Positions 49,997 through 59,375 of a stretch of 59,876 nucleotides of DNA are shown here, piece after piece. Both the position numbers and the translations under genes were made by a program. The notes under the pieces are model-generated. The model was not told the DNA's origin and searched no databases. It saw nothing but the letters and a program-made list of their open reading frames with translations. This stretch comes from an uncultured Bacteroidota bacterium (lineage in GTDB: Bacteria > Bacteroidota > Bacteroidia > Flavobacteriales > Flavobacteriaceae), in the NCBI GenBank assembly GCA_902590705.1, contig CACIXU010000009.1, positions 1 to 59,876 on the forward strand. The letters run 5' to 3'. The stretch's first letter is position 1. Every line of letters starts with the position of its first letter.

Positions 49997-50959
49997 TCAA
50001 TTAGTTTTTTTATTCCAAGATATCAACCACTTCATATAGTCTGGATTACTGTAAATATGTTCCTTCCATCCTGAATGTCCAAATTCTCCTATATTAAAAA
50101 CAAAATTGGAGTTAATAGAATCTAATTGATCAGCCATTTCTTTAGCAACAGAAAACTTAGAGGTTTTGTCGTTGGTACTGTGATGGAGCCAGGTTGGGAT
50201 ATGAAAAACTTTTTCAGCAAGAGGAACATATGAAAATGGTCCGTGGTGGGGACTTAGTGGCATTATTGCTGCAAATATCTGAGGTAACCCTGCTGCGACA
50301 ATAAATGTTCCTCTACCACCCATACTAAGACCGGTAAGATAAATCCTATTTTCATCAATTTTTAAATTTGATTTAATGTCCATAATCATATCTTGTATTT
50401 TTTTCGGATCCCAATCCCACTCTAACCTGATGGGGGCTACAAGTATAGACGGGTCATCATATGGAATATTGAAAGCATCCAAAGTATTTTGACGACTTAT
50501 CAAGCTTTTTTGTCGAGCTTTTACACCACCATGAAGGAAAATTACAATAGGATATTTTTTTCTTTTTTTAAAGTCTTCAGGTAACTTAACTACATATGAG
50601 TAACCACATTGCCATCTTAGTGAATCATTAACGCAATCTTTAAATTGGTGGTCAGGTTTAACATAATTATCTCCCCAATAAGGCGAATCACTCCAGGGGT
50701 CTAGACCCTCTTTTAACCACCATCTAGATAATTTGTTATTTCTATAATTTAATCTATTACCATAATTAATTAGAGTCAAACTATTTATTTTTAAAAGTCG
50801 TTGTTTTTTAATATCAGGCCATTTTTTTTGACCTTCCGTAATATTCATTCCATGGTTGGCAATGATTTCACAGGGGGGGCATTCTTCCTGAGCATTCAAG
50901 TAGAATATCCCTAATAGAAGAATTGATAATATTTTTGTAATTGAAGAAAGATTGTTCAC
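49997..50959 (-). CDS. CE1-like alpha/beta-hydrolase (carbohydrate esterase / prolyl oligopeptidase fold)
   Basis: Exported esterase of 320 residues with a signal peptide (ILSILLLGIFYLNAQ) and a short Cys pair (EECPPCEI). The hydrolase domain shows IVIFLHGGVKARQ, the nucleophile elbow YLTGLSMGGRGTF (Ser near residue 210), Asp in HSTNDKTSKFSV and His in GEFGHSGWKEHIY, so the triad looks complete. The resemblance is to feruloyl/acetyl-xylan esterases of the CE1 or PHB-depolymerase type. It converges on the GH10 gene with 22 bases between and is divergent from a sulfatase. Confidence 0.83.
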   Translation of the reverse strand: MNNLSSITKILSILLLGIFYLNAQEECPPCEIIANHGMNITEGQKKWPDIKKQRLLKINSLTLINYGNRLNYRNNKLSRWWLKEGLDPWSDSPYWGDNYVKPDHQFKDCVNDSLRWQCGYSYVVKLPEDFKKRKKYPIVIFLHGGVKARQKSLISRQNTLDAFNIPYDDPSILVAPIRLEWDWDPKKIQDMIMDIKSNLKIDENRIYLTGLSMGGRGTFIVAAGLPQIFAAIMPLSPHHGPFSYVPLAEKVFHIPTWLHHSTNDKTSKFSVAKEMADQLDSINSNFVFNIGEFGHSGWKEHIYSNPDYMKWLISWNKKTN

Positions 50960-51048
50960 GGAATTTCTCTATAATAATTAGAATTTAAATTTACAATTTA
51001 GTTTAATTGAAAAAAAAAATAGAAATTTAAGAACATTTTAAAAGTAAA

Positions 51049-52470
51049 ATGAAGCCAATCAATTATTTTATCTATCTTTTTATTATGTCTCTTTTTTCAT
51101 GCACTGAAAATGTAGATGATGAACCTCCTAACATAATTTTAATAATGACTGATGATCAAGGCTGGGGTCAGACGGGCTATTACGATCATCCTGTTTTAAA
51201 AACACCCAACTTAGATGCAATGGCAGAAAACGGGCTTCGTTTTGAGCGCTTTTACGCAGCTGCACCGGTATGCTCACCGACTCGGGCAAGTATATTGACT
51301 GGCAGGACTAATGATCGTACTGGTGTAATGGATCATGGATATGCACTTAGAAAACAAGAAAAGACAATCGCAGTAGCCTTAAAAAAAGCAGGTTATGCAA
51401 CAGGGCACTTTGGGAAATGGCATTTAAATGGACTTCGCGGACCAGGAGTCCCCGTTTTAAAAGATGACAGTCATAGCCCGGGGAAATTTGGTTTTGATCA
51501 TTGGTTGACAGTGACAAATTTTTTTGACATAGATCCCTTAATGAGTGATAACGGTTCTTTCATAGATCTAAAAGGTAACTCCTCTGAAATTATTGTCAAA
51601 AAAGCACTGGAATTTATTAAAGAAAAAACCAGTCAAAATTTACCTTTTTTTGCTGTTATTTGGGATGGCTCTCCTCACGATCCTTTTCTAGCAAGTGAAA
51701 AGGACCGAGATAATTTCAATGATTTAGACAATCAGAGTCAGCACCACTACGGAGAATTAGTTGCTTTTGATAGAAGTTTAGGAGTGTTGAGAAAAACCCT
51801 AAAGGATCTTGGTCTAGAAAACAATACAATATTATGGTATTGCAGTGATAATGGAGGGTTAAGAAATATTTCTCCTCCTAGTGTTGGAGGTTTAAGAGGT
51901 TATAAAACTACAATTTGGGAAGGAGGACTAAGAGTCCCTGCAATAATAGAATGGCCCAAAGTGATCAAACCAAAAGTAACCAACTATCCTGCATCTACAA
52001 TGGATATTTTCCCTACTATTGCTGATATTCTAAATTTACCAGATACAGATTTACTCAAACCAATTGACGGAATTACTCTTAAACCTATTTTTGAAAATGA
52101 TTTAAGCAATAGAGATAAAAGAATCCCTTTTCGATATAAGGACCAGGGAGCCCTTATAGACAATAATTTCAAATTAGTAGTTACTAGTATTGACAAAGAA
52201 AAATTCGAGTTATATGATTTGGAAAAAGACTTTTCTGAAAGTATGGATTTATCAAGTGAAAATCCATTAATTTTTAACCAAATGAAGACTGATTACTTAA
52301 AATGGAGTGAAAGTATTGACTCTAGTCAGGTTGGAATGGACTACCCAGAGGGAAAAGTGTTAAATAATCCTGAACGTCACTTTTGGATGAATGATGATCG
52401 TTATAAACCTTATCTGAAAGAATGGATTAAACGTCCAGAGTACAGAGATCGTATTTTAAGATCCAGATAA
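51049..52470 (+). CDS. Sulfatase, S1 formylglycine family, lipoprotein
   Basis: Sulfate-ester hydrolase of 473 residues with a lipoprotein signal (FIMSLFSC, Cys near residue 18). The maturation motif CSPTRASILTGR starts at Cys75, which must be converted to formylglycine. Metal ligands are in ILIMTDDQGWGQ, and GKWHLNG and DNGG (YCSDNGGLR) complete the active site. The subfamily and sulfate position cannot be read from sequence. Converting Cys to formylglycine needs an anSME or FGE encoded elsewhere, since none is in view. It converges on the BNR-type gene. Confidence 0.93.
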   Translation: MKPINYFIYLFIMSLFSCTENVDDEPPNIILIMTDDQGWGQTGYYDHPVLKTPNLDAMAENGLRFERFYAAAPVCSPTRASILTGRTNDRTGVMDHGYALRKQEKTIAVALKKAGYATGHFGKWHLNGLRGPGVPVLKDDSHSPGKFGFDHWLTVTNFFDIDPLMSDNGSFIDLKGNSSEIIVKKALEFIKEKTSQNLPFFAVIWDGSPHDPFLASEKDRDNFNDLDNQSQHHYGELVAFDRSLGVLRKTLKDLGLENNTILWYCSDNGGLRNISPPSVGGLRGYKTTIWEGGLRVPAIIEWPKVIKPKVTNYPASTMDIFPTIADILNLPDTDLLKPIDGITLKPIFENDLSNRDKRIPFRYKDQGALIDNNFKLVVTSIDKEKFELYDLEKDFSESMDLSSENPLIFNQMKTDYLKWSESIDSSQVGMDYPEGKVLNNPERHFWMNDDRYKPYLKEWIKRPEYRDRILRSR

Positions 52471-52500
52471 TGTAAGTTATAACTTTATAATTTTTAAAAA

Positions 52501-53946
52501 TTAATTATCTAAATAAAGAAAGCACGAGGTTTGTTTTTTTTTACTATTATTCCATCCATAAAAAATAAATGCACTCTTTATTTGATTTCCGAGTCTATCT
52601 TTTATGAATTGAATATTATTAAACTTCCATTCTGAACTGGTATTATTTGGTACAATTTTTTTATAAAAATTCCAATTTAATCCATCCTCAGAAACCCATT
52701 CCTCTATTTGTCCCCCTCCATGTTTATCCAAATAACCACCATTTAATTCATTAATTTTTGTCCAATTTTTTAAACCATTTTGATTCAAAAATTTCTGAGC
52801 ATCATCAAATCGTGTTTTTGTTACTTTATCACCTGTTATAAGATAAGCATGATATTTATTTTCTTTTAGTATGATATCAGCATTATTCCATTGATGATTT
52901 GAACTTCTAATAGGAGATTTGGTCCACTTTTTGTTTAAAAACTTAACAAAGTAATATTGTAATTTGTTTATAGTTTCTTCAGTAATTACATGTAGAAAAG
53001 CAGGATTTCCATTCTTATCTTCTATGATTTGTGGAGGAATACCTGATCCCCTACCCTCTGTATTCCATATTATACAATCTTTATTAGCAGTATGGAGGTC
53101 AATTGGAAGTTTCAAAGATTTTCCAACGAAATTATATGCCTTTTGGGTTTGTACATCAATTTTTAAATAATATAAATTATACTTGTAATCGTTTGTAACT
53201 ATACTATTATATCTTTCATTGAAGTATCTTCCTGGGTTATTTTCTTTATTGTCATCATATGATATAAATGCTATATGCATAAACTTTTTATCATCACTAA
53301 GGATATGGGAATGGTATGAAGACCATTCAAACATTCCATTGATATCTAAATCAGTAGTCGGTATATCAATTGTTGTCCAGCACTTTTCATTATCTTTTTT
53401 TTGAGCGTATCTCCAATTAGTTGTATGACCTCCATTTCTGAAGTATATAATATCTCCAAAGGCAGAAGTTGAAAATGAGGGGTAAGAAACTGGAGTTTCC
53501 AAAAAGGTCCCTTTTTCCCAATCCTTAATTGATTTTCCTATTGATAGTTTATTTTTTGAAATTAGGTGAGTCCCCTGTGAATTATGAGCACCATAAAAAA
53601 CATTTATTTTCATTTTTTTATCTGCCCAAATAATCGGACAATAGTGATGATCTGAAGATGCACTACCTAGATTATAAGAATTTCCAAAAGTTTTAGTTTT
53701 CAAATTAAAACTGGTGATGATAGGCATTGTCTTTGGTTTTTCATCCTCATTAACTTTATTACCATTATAAACTATGTAAATTTCATTTCCCTCTTTTAAA
53801 GCCTGGGGCCTTTGTCTTCTATCATAGAGCATTTTTAAGTTTCCACCCTCTCCAAATGGATAAATTGTATAATTACTAATTAATGTTGATTGGCCGTTTA
53901 ATTGAAAAGCAATTAAAATTATAGCTACTAAAACTTTATTTTTCAT
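52501..53946 (-). CDS. BNR/beta-propeller exported protein (BNR_4-like), possible polysaccharide lyase or hydrolase
   Basis: Exported protein of 481 residues with a signal peptide (VLVAIILIAFQLNGQ). Repeated short beta segments, each with polar turn residues, suggest a seven-bladed propeller as in the BNR_4 group. The conserved stretch SSDHHYCPIIW followed by NVFYGAHNSQGTHL has the His and Tyr arrangement seen in propeller-type ulvan lyases (PL24/PL25), although catalytic identity is not established. FRNGGHTTNWRYAQ and GGGQIEEW are further motifs. Its position among sulfatases and glycosidases supports a role in a sulfated uronic-acid polymer. Confidence 0.65.
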   Translation of the reverse strand: MKNKVLVAIILIAFQLNGQSTLISNYTIYPFGEGGNLKMLYDRRQRPQALKEGNEIYIVYNGNKVNEDEKPKTMPIITSFNLKTKTFGNSYNLGSASSDHHYCPIIWADKKMKINVFYGAHNSQGTHLISKNKLSIGKSIKDWEKGTFLETPVSYPSFSTSAFGDIIYFRNGGHTTNWRYAQKKDNEKCWTTIDIPTTDLDINGMFEWSSYHSHILSDDKKFMHIAFISYDDNKENNPGRYFNERYNSIVTNDYKYNLYYLKIDVQTQKAYNFVGKSLKLPIDLHTANKDCIIWNTEGRGSGIPPQIIEDKNGNPAFLHVITEETINKLQYYFVKFLNKKWTKSPIRSSNHQWNNADIILKENKYHAYLITGDKVTKTRFDDAQKFLNQNGLKNWTKINELNGGYLDKHGGGQIEEWVSEDGLNWNFYKKIVPNNTSSEWKFNNIQFIKDRLGNQIKSAFIFYGWNNSKKKQTSCFLYLDN

Positions 53947-53996
53947 AAGATGATATCAGTCGAGTTTAAATTTGAATATTAAATTATCTAGTAGAA

Positions 53997-55535
53997 TTAC
54001 ATAGAAATTAGGTCCTTTGCAGGTGGATAACTATCTAATTTTTTTAAAAGTTTTTTAATAACAGCCTTATTTTCACTCGCAATATTAACTCTTTCTTTAG
54101 GATCTTTTTTATAGTCATACAATTCGTAAACTATATTTTCTCGATCTTTTAGGTTAGTCCAACGTATCATTCTATACCTTTTATCTCTAATTGCCTCACC
54201 GAGATTACCTTGTCTTATAAATGAATGATATATGTGGTCTTTAACAGGATAATTGGGGTCATTAAGAAGTGGAGTTAAATTTTTTCCATCCAGATTATGA
54301 GTAGGGCTTTTTCTATCAAGATTTGCCAAAGCAGTTAATGTAGGGTAAAGATCAACTGTTTCAACGGTTTGATCACAATAGGTATTTTCTTTTGTAACTC
54401 CTGGTGCTTTGATGATTATTGGGATTCTTGTTGCTTGCTCATAGTTGGTATGTTTGGTCCATATACCATGATCACCCAAATGCCAACCGTGATCACCCCA
54501 TAATACAATAATAGTATTTTCATCAAGTTTGAGTCTTTTAATTTCACTCATAAGTCGCCCCATCTGAGCATCCATATAGCTGATGCTTGCAAAATAGCCA
54601 TGAATTAGATTACGCTTGAGTTTATCACTATATGGCGCATTGCTGCTGGGATCAATTGGTTTAAAATTATTAATCTCACCACCTTTTTTTACAGCAAATT
54701 TTGGAGCACCCTCAGGAGGTAACTCGAACTCGGGCAATGGAATTTCATCTTTGTTGTATAAGTCCCAATATTTTTTTGGTGCGCTAAACGGAAGGTGTGG
54801 TCTAACAAATCCAACAGCCAAGAAAAAGGGTTGATTTTGATTTTCGCTTAGTATTCTTAAACGATTTATTGCCTGTCTTGCAACTCTTCCATCGGCATAG
54901 GCATCATCCAAGACATCTGGTGATTCCCATGCGGCACCCCTTGGAAGGGTTTTAATATCTATTTTTTCTTTAGCATACAAGTTGTAATTCTCGAATAATG
55001 CCTCCTCTCTAGTAAGTTCTCGATTATTACTCTCTGGAACAAGGTACTCTATAACTTTATCATCGTAATGTGGAACACTCCAAGATTCTGTATCATTTGT
55101 ATTTCCGTGCCCCACATGGTAAACTTTTCCAATTGATTCAGTGTGATAGCCATTATTTTTGAAAATTTGAGGTAGCGTTTCCATTGCTGGGTATATTGTT
55201 CTAAAATTTACTCCAAACCTGTATAATCCTGTAGATGTTGATCTTTTTCCCAGCATTAAGTTATATCTAGAGGCAACACAAACAGCCTGATTTGCATAAG
55301 CTAAGTTGAATCGTATTCCTTCTCGTGCGAGTTGATCAATATTTGGACTTTTTGAAAAATTATCTCCATAAATACCTAAATTTGGCTTGAGGTCATCTAC
55401 AAGAATCAAAATTACATTTGGTTTTTGGTGATTTGATTGTATGCCTTGACAAAAAAAAGGCCAAATACCGCAGCATATCAATGATATTACCAGAATTTTT
55501 TGAAAGTACTTAAAGTTAATAAGTGTATAAGCCAT
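53997..55535 (-). CDS. Sulfatase, S1 family (iduronate-2-sulfatase-like)
   Basis: Exported sulfatase. I use the ATG at 55535, which gives MAYTLINFKYFQKILVISLI as a signal peptide, rather than the ATG at 55568. The maturation motif is CVASRYNLMLGKR (Cys86), with Ala where most sulfatases have Pro; Ser-Arg is kept. NVILILVDDLKPNLGIYGD, GKVYHVGHGN and WGDHGWHLGDHGIWTKHTNY (cut to 20) resemble iduronate-2-sulfatases. The start overlaps the end of the GH2 gene by 20 bases, so the two are translationally coupled and are likely to act on one polymer. Confidence 0.9.
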   Translation of the reverse strand: MAYTLINFKYFQKILVISLICCGIWPFFCQGIQSNHQKPNVILILVDDLKPNLGIYGDNFSKSPNIDQLAREGIRFNLAYANQAVCVASRYNLMLGKRSTSTGLYRFGVNFRTIYPAMETLPQIFKNNGYHTESIGKVYHVGHGNTNDTESWSVPHYDDKVIEYLVPESNNRELTREEALFENYNLYAKEKIDIKTLPRGAAWESPDVLDDAYADGRVARQAINRLRILSENQNQPFFLAVGFVRPHLPFSAPKKYWDLYNKDEIPLPEFELPPEGAPKFAVKKGGEINNFKPIDPSSNAPYSDKLKRNLIHGYFASISYMDAQMGRLMSEIKRLKLDENTIIVLWGDHGWHLGDHGIWTKHTNYEQATRIPIIIKAPGVTKENTYCDQTVETVDLYPTLTALANLDRKSPTHNLDGKNLTPLLNDPNYPVKDHIYHSFIRQGNLGEAIRDKRYRMIRWTNLKDRENIVYELYDYKKDPKERVNIASENKAVIKKLLKKLDSYPPAKDLISM

Positions 55536-57789
55536 AATCGAATTGACCATCTTCAGTCGGGTTATCAATTTGAAACGAAATATTATTAATTCCTTTATTT
55601 AAGGTGTTAAGGTAATCACTCAGATTAATGTCATCGTAGTGTCTTTTAGTACGTAAATATTTATCCAGCACCTTTTGACCATTAATATAAATAGTTACAT
55701 CACCGTTACCATAAAACTTTAATGATAAATGCTTTGGGATTGTTTCTAGCCTGAATTCTTTAAATGAAAATGCAGCTTTACCAATTTCTAAAGGTACTGG
55801 AAATTCCTTTAACTTAAATTGTTTAAATTTTTTGGGGTTTAACTCCCAATTAAACGGTAACACTTGATAAGTAATTTTCTTACTTATCTTATTAATCTCA
55901 GAGTCTCTAAATATAAACTCAGCCTTTTGATAGTCATCAAATAATTTATCGTGTATTGTTTTTGTTTCCTCAATAGGCAGTTTAATTACTTTTCTATCAT
56001 AGGTCAAGATCCCGTTTACCTCAATTTCCACGTCTGAGGTTTGAGTATATATTGCTGCAGCTAACCCTCTAGATATCTCGCCATGAAGATTATAAATCAC
56101 ATCATTATAATCTTTTGTGTAGCTTTCTAAAGTTTCTGAAACCCTATAACCCCAATTCTTTTTTGACCGATCCCACATATGATTATTGACGGGAAGACCA
56201 TATCCTCCAAATTCTCCAAGAACAACAGCTCTTCCTTCATTTTGAGACGGAGGCTCCATCCCCGGGCCAGGATATTGATGAAGATCTATGAAATGTCCTA
56301 CTCCTCTGTCTTGCCAGCCACTTATTCCATTAACCAATCTAGTTGGGTCATATTTCATGGTCCATTTGGTTATTTCTCTACTTTGAAACTGCCCCATACC
56401 CTCATTAAAGGGGACCCAAACAACTACACTAGAGAAAAACTTTAAATGATCAATAATATTTTTCCACTCCTCTTTAAAAAGTTTTGCTGTCTCACTTGGT
56501 CTATCCCAATCATATTTATCTCCAGGTCTAACATGCTGATCAGGATGGTGATTATGTAAAAATCCAGATGGCATATCTTGCCATAATAAAAACCCTAATT
56601 TATCAGCCTCATAGTAAAAGATAGCTGGTTCTACTTTTAGGTGTTTTCTAATAGTATTAAAACCCAAATCTTTTAAAACTTTCATGTCGTAAACCATAGC
56701 ATCTCTTGAGGGAGGGGTCAAAAGACCGTCGGGCCACCATCCTTGATCTAAAGTTCCAAAGTGAAAGAGTTCTTGATTATTTAAAAATAGTTTTGTGAAA
56801 CCATTTTTATCTTTACCTAAAGTTATTTTTCTCATCGCAAAGTATGAGTTTATCTTATCCAAGGATACTCCATTTCTAATTACATTTACCTCTACATCAT
56901 ATAAATGAGGGTGATTAGGTGACCATAATTTTGGATTTGGGATTTCAATATTAAGGAGCTGATTTGAATCAAAAATTTGATTTACAATCAGAGACCCACC
57001 TTGAGATATTTTAATTGAAAATTTTTCATTTCCTTCAGAATTTTTAAGACCTAAATCAATTTTAATTTTCATCTGATCTATATCAGAGTTAATATTAATT
57101 TGATTGATGTGAGTTTTTTCAACTGCTTCAAGCCAAACTGTCTGCCAGATTCCTGAAACAGCAGAGTACCAAATACCCCTCGGTCTAAGTGTTTGTTTAC
57201 CTCTAGGCTGAGTGCCAGTATCAGTTGGGTCCCAAACTGAGAGTTCTAATTCTTGTAATTTTTTTTCACCATTTAAAAATTGTGTGATGTTGTATGAGAA
57301 AGGATCATTTCCTCCAATATGAGTCCCTACCTCTTGTCCATTAATATAAAGTGTTGATTTATAATCAACAGCTCCAAAATTTAGAATTACTTCTTTGTCT
57401 TTCCATTCCGAAACATCAAATCTAGTTCTATACCACAATATCTCCACAGGTAGCAGTTCTTTACCAACTCCTGAAAGACTTGATTCAATAGCAAATGGTA
57501 CTAAAATTTTATCTTTGTACTTTATTGGCGTAACTCTTTCTCTTGGCATTCTATGTAAAATGGTGTAATCCCATAAACCATTTAGATTTTTCCAGTTCGA
57601 CCTAACCATTTGTGGACGAGGGTAATCAGACCAAACATTATCGGGTGTGATTTTGGATGCCCACTCTGTTTTAATCTTATCACCAACTGGCGACCATAAC
57701 TCATTTTTATTTGAATTATTTACTATTAAATTTTGAGCAGAAATAAATGATACAGATAAAGCAAATATTGAGAGAATTGATTTTTTCAT
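55516..57789 (-). CDS. Glycoside hydrolase family 2 enzyme (beta-galactosidase/beta-glucuronidase type)
   Basis: Exported exo-glycosidase of 757 residues with a signal peptide (ILSIFALSVSFISAQ). The jellyroll sugar-binding domain (NLNGLWDYTIL, YRTRFDV, LYINGQEVGTHIGGNDPFSY in 20) is followed by an immunoglobulin-like domain and a TIM barrel. The barrel has the acid/base Glu in VWVPFNEGMGQFQ near residue 461 and the nucleophile Glu in VVLGEFGGYG near residue 525. A C-terminal beta domain with a second carbohydrate-binding-like motif (YINGQKVLDKYL) follows. The sugar specificity is not evident. It is divergent from a sulfatase gene across an 85-base gap with operator-like repeats. Confidence 0.9.
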   Translation of the reverse strand: MKKSILSIFALSVSFISAQNLIVNNSNKNELWSPVGDKIKTEWASKITPDNVWSDYPRPQMVRSNWKNLNGLWDYTILHRMPRERVTPIKYKDKILVPFAIESSLSGVGKELLPVEILWYRTRFDVSEWKDKEVILNFGAVDYKSTLYINGQEVGTHIGGNDPFSYNITQFLNGEKKLQELELSVWDPTDTGTQPRGKQTLRPRGIWYSAVSGIWQTVWLEAVEKTHINQININSDIDQMKIKIDLGLKNSEGNEKFSIKISQGGSLIVNQIFDSNQLLNIEIPNPKLWSPNHPHLYDVEVNVIRNGVSLDKINSYFAMRKITLGKDKNGFTKLFLNNQELFHFGTLDQGWWPDGLLTPPSRDAMVYDMKVLKDLGFNTIRKHLKVEPAIFYYEADKLGFLLWQDMPSGFLHNHHPDQHVRPGDKYDWDRPSETAKLFKEEWKNIIDHLKFFSSVVVWVPFNEGMGQFQSREITKWTMKYDPTRLVNGISGWQDRGVGHFIDLHQYPGPGMEPPSQNEGRAVVLGEFGGYGLPVNNHMWDRSKKNWGYRVSETLESYTKDYNDVIYNLHGEISRGLAAAIYTQTSDVEIEVNGILTYDRKVIKLPIEETKTIHDKLFDDYQKAEFIFRDSEINKISKKITYQVLPFNWELNPKKFKQFKLKEFPVPLEIGKAAFSFKEFRLETIPKHLSLKFYGNGDVTIYINGQKVLDKYLRTKRHYDDINLSDYLNTLNKGINNISFQIDNPTEDGQFDYGLYTY

Positions 57790-57830
57790 TGTTTAAATTT
57801 AATTGATCATTTAAATCAATTGTTTAAATT
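57788..57830 (+). promoter_or_regulatory. Operator-like repeats between divergent GH2 and sulfatase genes
   Basis: ATTGTTTAAATT occurs twice, at 57788-57799 and 57819-57830 (31 bases apart, near three helical turns). Between and overlapping them, AATTGAT (57801-57807) and ATCAATT (57815-57821) form a perfect seven-base inverted repeat with a seven-base spacer. The arrangement fits a dimeric regulator controlling both genes, but the region is AT-rich. Confidence 0.4.
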
Positions 57831-57874
57831 ATTGAAATCTATTTATATATTGTAAATCTAAACTAATTTATAAA

Positions 57875-59362
57875 ATGAGATTAATATTTACTTTTTCAAT
57901 TGTTCTATTATTTTGTTCATGTGGGTTGAAATCAAATAATTCATCAAAACAAAAATTACCAAATATTTTAATTTTTGTAGGGGATGATATGAACTGGAAT
58001 GATTGCGAACCCTATGGAAGTAAAGTGGTTAAAACACCAAACATTCAGAAACTAGCCAATGAGGGAATGAGTTTTGACAATATGTTTACCTCCACGGCAA
58101 TGTGTGCTCCTACTCGTCAGCAACTAATGACAGGACTTTATCCGGTTAGAAGTGGTGCTTTTCCAAATCACTCTGTGGTGTATGATGGAGTAAAGAGTTT
58201 TGCTCATCATTTTGGAGAACTTGGTTATGAAGTTGCACTGATTGGTAAAAAACATTATGGTCCTGCTGATTCTTTTCCGATAAATTACATTGGAGGTGTG
58301 CAACATGATACTGGATTTGGCGGCAAGGACATTGATCTTAGTAAAATTAAACCTGTTGTAAATGGCGACAAGCCATTTTTTTTAATAATCGCTCAAAATC
58401 AACCCCATTCACCTTGGAATAAAGGTGATTCAAGTCAGTATAAGCCTGATAACCTGGAAATTCCTGAATATATGGTTGATACACCCCTTACTCGGAAAGA
58501 CCTTAGTAATTATTATGCAGAAATAACCTACATGGATAGTCTTTTAGGGAAAACATTAAATTTTATTGATGAGGCAAATAAGACTAATAATACAATTTCA
58601 ATTTTCACAAGTGAACAAGGTTATTCTTTTCCATTTGGGAAATGGACTTGTTATGATCTAGGCCTAAAAACAGCTTTTATTGCTAAGTGGCCTGGGAACA
58701 TCCAACCTAATACCAGAAATAATGCTACTACCCAATATGTTGATATAGTCCCTACCCTTTTGGAAGCAATTGGTAAAGATCCAAGTAAAATTGATGTTGG
58801 AATATCAGACCAAGTTGGTAATAGTGGTTTTGATGGAAAAAGTTTTTTTAAAGTATTAAAAGGTGAAACAGAAACTCATAGAGAATTTACTTTTGGTGTT
58901 CATACAACAAGGGGAGTAATAAATGGTTCTGAGTCTTATCCAATAAGATCAGTTAGATCAAACCGATATAAGTACATTCAAAATTTAAGTCATGAAGAAC
59001 TATTCTACAATGTTGTTACAGCAAAGGATGAGGGAAGACCAGGGTATTTACTCTATGAATCCTGGCTAGAAAATGCAAAAAATAAAGAGGAATTAAGTTG
59101 GGTTAAACACTATAAAAAGCGTCCTTCCGAGGAATTTTATGATTTGAAAAGTGATCCTTATGAAAAAAATAATCTCGCACAAGATCCTAAATATTTTGAT
59201 ATAAAAGAAAATCTTAAAACTCAGCTAAAATCGTGGATGAGTCAACAAGGTGACTTAGGGGTTGATACTGAAATGAAAGCTGTGACACGTCAACAAAGAA
59301 TTGGAAAGTGGCTTTCATATGAGGAGAAAATTAAATCTAAAGAACAAAAACAAATTAATTAA
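57875..59362 (+). CDS. Sulfatase, S1 formylglycine family, lipoprotein
   Basis: Exported sulfatase of 495 residues with a lipoprotein signal (FSIVLLFCSCG, lipobox Cys 14 or 16). Metal ligands are in LIFVGDDMNWNDCEPYG; the maturation motif CAPTRQQLMTG starts at Cys77; GKKHYG and FTSEQGYSFPFGKWTCYD (quoted to 18) supply the remaining active-site residues. It resembles heparan- or choline-type sulfatases in this region, but I do not assign a subfamily. A partial sulfatase gene follows 13 bases after its stop in the same direction, giving a sulfatase tandem. Confidence 0.92.
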   Translation: MRLIFTFSIVLLFCSCGLKSNNSSKQKLPNILIFVGDDMNWNDCEPYGSKVVKTPNIQKLANEGMSFDNMFTSTAMCAPTRQQLMTGLYPVRSGAFPNHSVVYDGVKSFAHHFGELGYEVALIGKKHYGPADSFPINYIGGVQHDTGFGGKDIDLSKIKPVVNGDKPFFLIIAQNQPHSPWNKGDSSQYKPDNLEIPEYMVDTPLTRKDLSNYYAEITYMDSLLGKTLNFIDEANKTNNTISIFTSEQGYSFPFGKWTCYDLGLKTAFIAKWPGNIQPNTRNNATTQYVDIVPTLLEAIGKDPSKIDVGISDQVGNSGFDGKSFFKVLKGETETHREFTFGVHTTRGVINGSESYPIRSVRSNRYKYIQNLSHEELFYNVVTAKDEGRPGYLLYESWLENAKNKEELSWVKHYKKRPSEEFYDLKSDPYEKNNLAQDPKYFDIKENLKTQLKSWMSQQGDLGVDTEMKAVTRQQRIGKWLSYEEKIKSKEQKQIN

Positions 59363-59375
59363 TCCAATTTTTTTT

